This document shows, piece by piece, positions 5,920 to 10,320 of a stretch of 10,320 bases of DNA (within the stretch, counting starts at the first letter, position 1; each line of letters begins with the position of its first letter). Source of the stretch: Nitrosomonadales bacterium (GTDB taxonomy: Bacteria > Pseudomonadota > Gammaproteobacteria > Burkholderiales > SG8-41); the NCBI GenBank assembly GCA_009885185.1, contig VFLF01000750.1, positions 1-10,320 on the forward strand, read 5' to 3'. The translations under genes and the position numbers were made by a program. The notes under the pieces were generated by a model. The model was not told the DNA's origin and did no database searches. It saw only the letters and a list, made by a program, of their open reading frames with translations.

Positions 5920-7089
5920 ATGATCAACAGCAAAACCACCTTCATGGGTTATCGCCGCGAGAACGGCCGCGCCGGCGTGCGTAACCACGTCATCATTCTG
6001 CCGCTCGACGACCTGTCGAACGCCGCCTGCGAGGCCGTCGCGCACAACATCAAAGGCACCACCGTGGTGGGCCACCCGTATGGCCGCCTGCAATTTGGCG
6101 CCGACCTGGACTTGCACTTCGCCACCCTGATCGGCGCGGGCAGCAATCCGAACGTCGCCGCCGTGGTGGTGATCGGCATCGAGGAAGAATGGACCCATCG
6201 CATCGTCAAGGCGATCGCCAAGACCGGCAAGCCGGTCACCGGCTTCGGCATCGAGCTGCACGGCGATCACGACACCATCATGCGCGCCTCCAAGGTAGCG
6301 AAGGAATACGTGCAGTGGGCCTCTGAAATCCGCCGCGTCGAATGCCCGATCAGCGATCTGTGGGTTTCCACTAAGTGCGGCGAATCCGACACCACCTCCG
6401 GTTGCGGCGCGAACCCCACCGTGGGCAATGCCTTCGACAAGCTCGATCCGCTGGGCGTCACCATGTGCTTCGGTGAAACCACCGAGATCACCGGCGGCGA
6501 ACACATCGTTGCCGACCGTTGCGCCACCCCCGAAGTGCGCGCCGCGTTCATGAAAATGTTTGATCGTTATCAGGCCGTGATCGAACGCCACAAGACCAGC
6601 GACCTGTCCGATTCGCAGCCGACCAAGGGCAATATCGCGGGCGGCCTCACCACCATCGAAGAAAAAGCGCTGGGCAACATTCAGAAAATCGGCCATAAGT
6701 GCAAAGTGGTGGGCGTGCTCGACAAAGCCGAGACGCCGACCAAACCCGGCCTGTGGTTTATGGATTCTTCATCCGCCGCCGCCGAAATGGTGACGCTGTG
6801 CGCGGCTTCCGGCTACGTGGTGCATCTGTTCCCCACGGGCCAGGGCAACGTGATCGGCAACCCGATCATTCCGGTTATCAAGCTGTGCGCGAATCCGCGC
6901 ACCGTGCGCACCATGTCCGAACACGTCGATCACGATTGTTCCGGCTTGTTGCAGCGCGAGAAAAATCTCGATCAAACCGGCGATGAATTGATCGAAGTCA
7001 TGTTGCGTACCTGTAACGGGCGGCTGACTGCCGCCGAGGCGCTGGGGCACAACGAGTTTGTGATGACACGCTTGTACGAGTCGGCATAA
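5920..7089 (+). CDS. UxaA-family lyase, large catalytic subunit (SuyB-like)
   Basis: This 389-residue protein has the catalytic domain of the altronate/galactarate dehydratase family, metal-dependent enzymes that eliminate water (UxaA, GarD) or sulfite (SuyB) from hydroxy-acids. Conserved stretches are [19 protein letters not shown] at the N-terminus and [21 protein letters not shown], with Cys153 in the motif expected to take part in metal binding. [18 protein letters not shown] and the C-terminal [18 protein letters not shown] follow. The start at 5920 is supported by GAGG upstream and by length; the frame is open further upstream over the small subunit gene. It probably forms a complex with the preceding SAF protein. 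A hairpin follows at 7093. Family membership is very secure. Sulfolactate sulfo-lyase is a candidate function, not a proven one. Confidence 0.92.
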   Translation: MINSKTTFMGYRRENGRAGVRNHVIILPLDDLSNAACEAVAHNIKGTTVVGHPYGRLQFGADLDLHFATLIGAGSNPNVAAVVVIGIEEEWTHRIVKAIAKTGKPVTGFGIELHGDHDTIMRASKVAKEYVQWASEIRRVECPISDLWVSTKCGESDTTSGCGANPTVGNAFDKLDPLGVTMCFGETTEITGGEHIVADRCATPEVRAAFMKMFDRYQAVIERHKTSDLSDSQPTKGNIAGGLTTIEEKALGNIQKIGHKCKVVGVLDKAETPTKPGLWFMDSSSAAAEMVTLCAASGYVVHLFPTGQGNVIGNPIIPVIKLCANPRTVRTMSEHVDHDCSGLLQREKNLDQTGDELIEVMLRTCNGRLTAAEALGHNEFVMTRLYESA

Positions 7090-7092
7090 AAA

Positions 7093-7118
7093 CCCTCTCC
7101 CCGCAGGCGGGGCGAGGG
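7093..7118. repeat. GC-rich extragenic hairpin between the lyase and ThDP-enzyme genes
   Basis: CCCTCTCCCCGC (7093-7104) is nearly the reverse complement of GCGGGGCGAGGG (7107-7118), with one mismatch and a very small loop. It lies 3 bases after the lyase stop and is followed by ATTTATTT rather than a clean T run. It may be a small extragenic palindrome, an mRNA-stabilising end, or a leaky terminator that lowers expression of the downstream genes. Confidence 0.5.
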
Positions 7119-7170
7119 GATTTATTTGGCACGGATCGCGGCAAATCGCTAACATGCCTCAACGCACGAT

Positions 7171-8838
7171 ATGCCCAAACTAAGAGGCGCGGACATTCTG
7201 GCGCGTGCATTGGCGGTAGCCGGTGCGCGGCAGTTGTTTTCGCTCTCCGGCAATCAGATCATGCCGCTGTACGATGCGGCGATTGACGCGGGCCTTAACA
7301 TCACGCACGTGCGCCATGAAGGCGCGGCGGTGCATATGGCCGATGCGTGGGGACGACTCACCGGCGAGCCCGGCATTGCGTTATTGACCGGTGGCCCCGG
7401 CCACGCCAACGGTATCGGCGCGCTGTATACCGCGCTGGCATCTGAATCACCGCTGGTGATGCTGTCGGGCCACGCGCCGCTGAATCAACTGGGGCGCGGC
7501 GCGTTTCAGGAAATGGCGCAGGCGGATATGGCCGCGCCCGTAACCAAAGCTTCCTTTACCGCACGCAGTGCGGCAACGTTGGGCGAAGACATCGCGCGCG
7601 CCATGCGCATTGCGCTCGGCGGACGGCCGGGGCCGGTGCATCTGAGTTTGCCGTTTGATGTGCTGGAACACACGGTGAACAACGCAGAGGCGTGCGTGCC
7701 GGGCGCGGATGCGTTCCATGCGCCGCTGCAAACGCTTGCGCCCGATATTTCAAAGGCGCTGCTCGATGCACTCGCACGCGCGCAACGCCCGCTCATTATT
7801 ACCGGCCCGCAACTGGCGAGTGCGCGCGGGCAGGCCTTGCGCGATCAACTGAGCGCGGCCACCGGTGTCGCCGTGGTGTGCATGGAAAGCCCGCGCGGCA
7901 TCGCCGATCCGTGTCTGGGCGCGTTTGGCGACGTGCTGCCGGAGGCGGATTTGATTGTGCTGATCGGCAAGCAGCCCGACTACACCCTGCGCTTCGCACA
8001 ACCGCCTGCGGTAAGCGCGCAGTGCAAATTCATCGTCATCGACGCGGACATCGCCGTGCTGCGGCAATCGATAAGCGTGCTCAAGCGCGAGCGAGTGGCG
8101 TTGAACGCGGTTGCCGATGCACCGGCGGCGATCCGGAGTCTTATATTGGCCCATGATAAAAATTCAATAAAAACAGATGGTTATAGTAAGGCTGTGACCG
8201 AGGCGATAACCTATCGTCCGGCAGCGTGGAAGACGCAGACAGCAACCTCACCCCACACCGTGCATGCGCTGGAGATCGGTCGCGCGGTGCAAAAAATTCT
8301 CGATGACGCCGATGATCCGATACTGGTGGTTGATGGCGGCGAATTCGGCCAGTGGGCGCAGGCATGCATGAGCGCATCCACGCGCATCATCAACGGCACG
8401 GCAGGTTCGATCGGCAGCGCGATTCCGTTTGCGCTGGCGGCGCGCGTGGCACGTCCAAACGCCACGGTGGTGGCGGTGCTGGGCGACGGCACCTTTGGTT
8501 TTCACATGGCCGAATATGACACAGCGACACGGCATCATCTGCCGTTCATCGCGGTGGTGGGCAATGATTCGTGCTGGAACGCCGAGTACCAGATACAGTT
8601 GCGCACCTACGGCAAGGCGCGCACGGTGGGTTGCGAGTTGCTGCCGGGCGTGGCGTACGAAAAAGCGGTGGCGGCGCTGGGCGGACACGGCGAGCGCGTC
8701 ACCCGTGCCGCTGAATTGCCAAGTGCCTTGGAGCGCTCCATGAAATCGACATTGCCCGCCTGCATTAACGTGATGATCGAACGCATGCCCGCGCCGACGG
8801 TGTCGCGCGCAGCGATGGCGGGCGGCGGAGCGCATTAG
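7171..8838 (+). CDS. Thiamine diphosphate-dependent enzyme, acetolactate synthase / 2-hydroxyacyl-CoA lyase superfamily
   Basis: This 555-residue enzyme has the three-domain ThDP layout: N-terminal pyrimidine-binding domain (about 1-170), central domain (about 190-320) and C-terminal pyrophosphate-binding domain (about 360-545). The catalytic glutamate that activates ThDP is Glu50 in THVRHEGAAVHMADAWGR. The ThDP/Mg motif is GDGTFG (438-443) with Asn465, the usual spacing. SGHAPLNQLGRGAFQEMAQ resembles the substrate-side loop of acetolactate synthase, oxalyl-CoA decarboxylase and 2-hydroxyacyl-CoA lyase. It does not look like sulfoacetaldehyde acetyltransferase. The reaction is therefore a C-C bond cleavage or formation on a 2-oxo or 2-hydroxy acid derivative, with unknown substrate. 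No regulatory-subunit gene is adjacent. The linker at about residues 328-341 is AT-rich and lysine/serine-rich. The iron-sulfur gene begins five bases after its stop. Confidence 0.88.
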   Translation: MPKLRGADILARALAVAGARQLFSLSGNQIMPLYDAAIDAGLNITHVRHEGAAVHMADAWGRLTGEPGIALLTGGPGHANGIGALYTALASESPLVMLSGHAPLNQLGRGAFQEMAQADMAAPVTKASFTARSAATLGEDIARAMRIALGGRPGPVHLSLPFDVLEHTVNNAEACVPGADAFHAPLQTLAPDISKALLDALARAQRPLIITGPQLASARGQALRDQLSAATGVAVVCMESPRGIADPCLGAFGDVLPEADLIVLIGKQPDYTLRFAQPPAVSAQCKFIVIDADIAVLRQSISVLKRERVALNAVADAPAAIRSLILAHDKNSIKTDGYSKAVTEAITYRPAAWKTQTATSPHTVHALEIGRAVQKILDDADDPILVVDGGEFGQWAQACMSASTRIINGTAGSIGSAIPFALAARVARPNATVVAVLGDGTFGFHMAEYDTATRHHLPFIAVVGNDSCWNAEYQIQLRTYGKARTVGCELLPGVAYEKAVAALGGHGERVTRAAELPSALERSMKSTLPACINVMIERMPAPTVSRAAMAGGGAH

Positions 8839-8843
8839 CCAAC

Positions 8844-9557
8844 ATGGCAAATCTCAAAGTCAAAATCTGGCGCGGCGCCGACACCGGCGAGTTTCAGGAA
8901 TACGAGGTGCCGCGCCTCGAAAGCCAAACCGTGCTCGACGTGGTGACGTACGTGCAGCGACGGCTGGATCCTTCGCTGGCGTATCGCTTCGCCTGCCGCG
9001 TGGGCGTATGCGGCTCGTGTGCAATGTCGGTGAACGGCGTGTCGCGCTGGACGTGTCGCACGCATGTGTCGAAAGTCGCGCCTGATGACCGGCTGGAAAT
9101 CGCGCCGCTGCGCAACCTGCCGGTGATTAAAGATGTCGTCACCGACATGAGCGAATTTTTTGACAAGTGGGCCAAGGCGCGCGGCCAGTTCACCGGCAGT
9201 AAAACGCGCAAGGATGCCTTCGCCGCAGTCAAACCCGAATCGAAGCAGCGCAAGGCGGTGGACGCCGCGATTGAATGCATCGGCTGCGGCGTGTGCTACA
9301 GCTCGTGCGAAGTGGTGACGTGGAAGCCGGATTATTTGGGCCCCGCCGCGTTAAGCCGCGCGTGGACCTTGGCGAACGACGTGCGCGACGTGGCGCAAAA
9401 GGAGCGGCTGGCCGCTGTGGCGGGCGACGCCGGTTGTCACGCGTGCCACACGCATTTGAATTGCACCGAACGTTGCCCGAAAGGCATTTCGCCGACGGCG
9501 GGCATCGCGGGGCTAAAGCGCCTGATACTGAGCGCAACGCTGAAGGGCGAGCTCTGA
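8844..9557 (+). CDS. Succinate dehydrogenase/fumarate reductase-type iron-sulfur subunit
   Basis: This 237-residue protein passes electrons from a flavoprotein to quinone through three iron-sulfur clusters. Cys51, 56, 59 and 71 (CRVGVCGSC...C) form the [2Fe-2S] site. Cys145, 148 and 151 (CIGCGVC) with Cys211 form the [4Fe-4S] site. Cys155, Cys201 and Cys207 (CHTHLNCTERCPKG) fit the third, [3Fe-4S], site. All expected ligands are present. CIGCGVCYSSC followed by YLGPAALSRAW resembles fumarate reductase FrdB more than aerobic SdhB. The usual Pro after the fourth Cys is Glu156, and Cys198 is an extra cysteine. It lies five bases after the ThDP gene and overlaps the next gene by one base (TGATG), so it is co-translated with the anchors. 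It is probably a pathway-specific dehydrogenase rather than the TCA-cycle enzyme. Confidence 0.93.
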   Translation: MANLKVKIWRGADTGEFQEYEVPRLESQTVLDVVTYVQRRLDPSLAYRFACRVGVCGSCAMSVNGVSRWTCRTHVSKVAPDDRLEIAPLRNLPVIKDVVTDMSEFFDKWAKARGQFTGSKTRKDAFAAVKPESKQRKAVDAAIECIGCGVCYSSCEVVTWKPDYLGPAALSRAWTLANDVRDVAQKERLAAVAGDAGCHACHTHLNCTERCPKGISPTAGIAGLKRLILSATLKGEL

Positions 9558-9892
9558 TGAACACGCGCAGCCAGGTCATCCTCTGGGGTGCGCAGCGCAT
9601 CAGTGCCATGCTGCTGGCGGTGTGTGTCGTCGTGCATCTGATCACCATCATCTACGCCGTGCGCAACGGCTTGTCGGCGGCGGAGATATTAGGCCGCACA
9701 CGGGGCAGCGTGGCGTGGGGCGGCTTCTATGCGTTGTTTGTCGCGGCGGTGGCGGTGCATGCGCCCATCGGCGTGCGCAACATTTGCGCGGAATTCGGCT
9801 GGCGCGGGCGCGGCGTGGACGTACTGATGTTTGTGCTGGCGTTGACGCTGGCGATGTGGGGCTTGCGCGCGGTGTGGGCGGTGGTGTCGTGA
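9557..9892 (+). CDS. SdhC-like membrane anchor / cytochrome b subunit (first anchor)
   Basis: This 111-residue hydrophobic protein has three predicted membrane helices at about residues 8-34, 52-74 and 86-109. WGAQRISAMLLAVCVVVH resembles the quinone-site HRxSG region of SdhC, with Gln in place of the first His. HAPIGVRNICAEFG (from residue 68) matches the SdhC HxxxGxRHxxxDFG motif, so His68 is a candidate heme b ligand and His27 another. The start codon overlaps the iron-sulfur gene's stop as TGATG, a sign of translational coupling. Together with the partial second anchor it would bind the flavoprotein/iron-sulfur pair to the inner membrane and pass electrons to quinone. Confidence 0.85.
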   Translation: MNTRSQVILWGAQRISAMLLAVCVVVHLITIIYAVRNGLSAAEILGRTRGSVAWGGFYALFVAAVAVHAPIGVRNICAEFGWRGRGVDVLMFVLALTLAMWGLRAVWAVVS

Positions 9893-9940
9893 TATCCGCG
9901 CTTACAGATTTTCAGCGGGAGCATTACCGACTAACCCTGT

Positions 9941-10020
9941 CATACCCGCGTAGGCGGGTATCCATGCGGGGTCTAAAGTGGCACGGTGTTATGGGTTCCC
10001 GCCTGCGCGGGAACGACGGT
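9941..10020. repeat. Paired REP-like (BIME-type) element inside the operon
   Basis: Two hairpin units lie in opposite orientation. ATACCCGC (9942-9949) pairs with GCGGGTAT (9954-9961), loop GTAG. GTTCCCGC (9995-10002) pairs with GCGGGAAC (10007-10014), loop CTGC. Read on opposite strands the units share GTC-T-CCCGCG-AGGCGGG-A-CC, the pattern of abundant extragenic palindromes in beta/gammaproteobacteria and similar to neisserial dRS3. The element fills most of the 163-base gap between the two anchor genes. Confidence 0.85.
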
Positions 10021-10055
10021 AGTGGTTGGGCACGTGCTGTGTTCTGTGTAACGAA

Positions 10056-10320
10056 ATGAAAAACGATTTCCGCTCCCGCAACCACGCCGCTTACTGGGCG
10101 TTTCTCGCGCATCGCATTTCCGGCGTGGCGCTGACACTGTTTTTGCCGCTGCACTTTTGGGCGCTGGGTAATGCACTGCACGGCGAAGCCAGGCTCGAAA
10201 GTTTTCTGCGCTGGAGCGATCAGCCGTTGGTTAAGGTGGCCGAGACGATACTGGTGTTGCTGTTGGCCGCGCTTCTGGCGGGCGGCGTGCGTTTGCTGAT
10301 GATCGAATTCATGGCGTTGC
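10056..10320 (+). CDS. SdhC/SdhD-like membrane anchor subunit (second anchor), 3' end outside window
   Basis: The first 88 residues are visible. The sequence AAYWAFLAHRISGVALTLFLPLHFWALG contains the HRxSG signature of SdhC cytochrome b556 subunits and forms the first membrane helix (about 14-40, with His33 inside it). A second helix (about 62-85) ends LAGGVRLLMIEF, the counterpart of HxxxGIRHxxxDF, but with Leu where the heme-ligand His normally stands and Leu for the second His. The start at 10056 is the first ATG after the REP-like element; a Shine-Dalgarno sequence is not obvious. The gene continues past the right edge, where a flavoprotein subunit gene is expected. It and the preceding gene are probably partners in one anchor. 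Confidence 0.82.
   Translation, partial: MKNDFRSRNHAAYWAFLAHRISGVALTLFLPLHFWALGNALHGEARLESFLRWSDQPLVKVAETILVLLLAALLAGGVRLLMIEFMAL

Noticed and set aside
5905..6696. Long minus-strand open frame (263 codons) opposite the lyase large subunit
   Set aside because: It is the antisense shadow of a clearly conserved gene in GC-rich DNA. Its His/Gly/Ala-rich translation has no family features.
7154..7156. ATG at 7154 as start of the ThDP gene
   Set aside because: It is out of frame with the conserved protein.
7171..8838. ThDP enzyme as sulfoacetaldehyde acetyltransferase (Xsc), which would complete a sulfonate pathway with SuyAB
   Set aside because: The N-terminal region and the loop around GAFQE do not look like Xsc as I recall it, and the protein is shorter than the usual Xsc length.
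9941..10020. CRISPR repeats
   Set aside because: There are only two units, in opposite orientation with hairpin symmetry, no regular spacers and no cas gene.
9924..10181. Minus-strand open frame with FPRRREPI-like translation
   Set aside because: This Arg/Pro-rich peptide is the usual spurious translation of the REP-like repeats, not a gene.
8844..10320. The iron-sulfur and anchor genes as the TCA-cycle succinate dehydrogenase (sdhCDAB)
   Set aside because: Gene order is iron-sulfur first then anchors, the iron-sulfur protein is more FrdB-like, and the genes are joined to a lyase and ThDP operon under a GntR regulator.

Overview
The window is a GC-rich bacterial chromosome segment. Gene order and protein types suggest a betaproteobacterium: a contiguous rpsP-rimM-trmD-rplS block with ffh nearby, a HigBA module, and a quinone-linked succinate-dehydrogenase-type complex. 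The taxonomic call rests on recall of sequence style, not on a database search. The left part is housekeeping with a small accessory insertion, and the right part is a regulated catabolic operon that runs off the edge.

Positions 1-720 hold the 3' part of ffh (SRP GTPase/M domain) and a weak terminator. Positions 721-2202, on the minus strand, hold a higB-higA toxin-antitoxin pair with a perfect 12-bp-arm palindrome at its 5' end, and an NfsA-like nitroreductase. Both lie between ffh and rpsP, which are adjacent in many proteobacteria. Positions 2316-4518 hold the translation/RNA-modification operon rpsP-rimM-trmD-rplS. It has a promoter, an rpsP leader hairpin, overlapping genes and a strong bidirectional terminator shared with the convergent gntR gene.

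From 4562 to the right edge lies a regulator plus operon. A HutC-type GntR/UTRA repressor (minus strand) is divergent from a plus-strand operon. The operon encodes a two-subunit UxaA-family lyase (SAF-domain small subunit plus large subunit, resembling sulfolactate sulfo-lyase SuyAB), a ThDP-dependent acetolactate-synthase-like enzyme, a FrdB/SdhB-type iron-sulfur protein and two SdhC-like membrane anchors. The second anchor is cut by the window edge, and a flavoprotein subunit is expected beyond it. The shared intergenic region has a perfect inverted repeat, AGGTCA-N6-TGACCT, lying over the -35 box of the operon promoter. This is a plausible operator.

The combination suggests a pathway in which an organic acid (a hydroxy-acid, or possibly a sulfonate) is acted on by an elimination enzyme, a ThDP C-C bond enzyme and a membrane dehydrogenase feeding electrons to quinone. 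The substrate cannot be read from the sequence. This operon is the best candidate in the window for an undescribed system. A paired REP-like (BIME-type) element sits inside it, between the two anchor genes.
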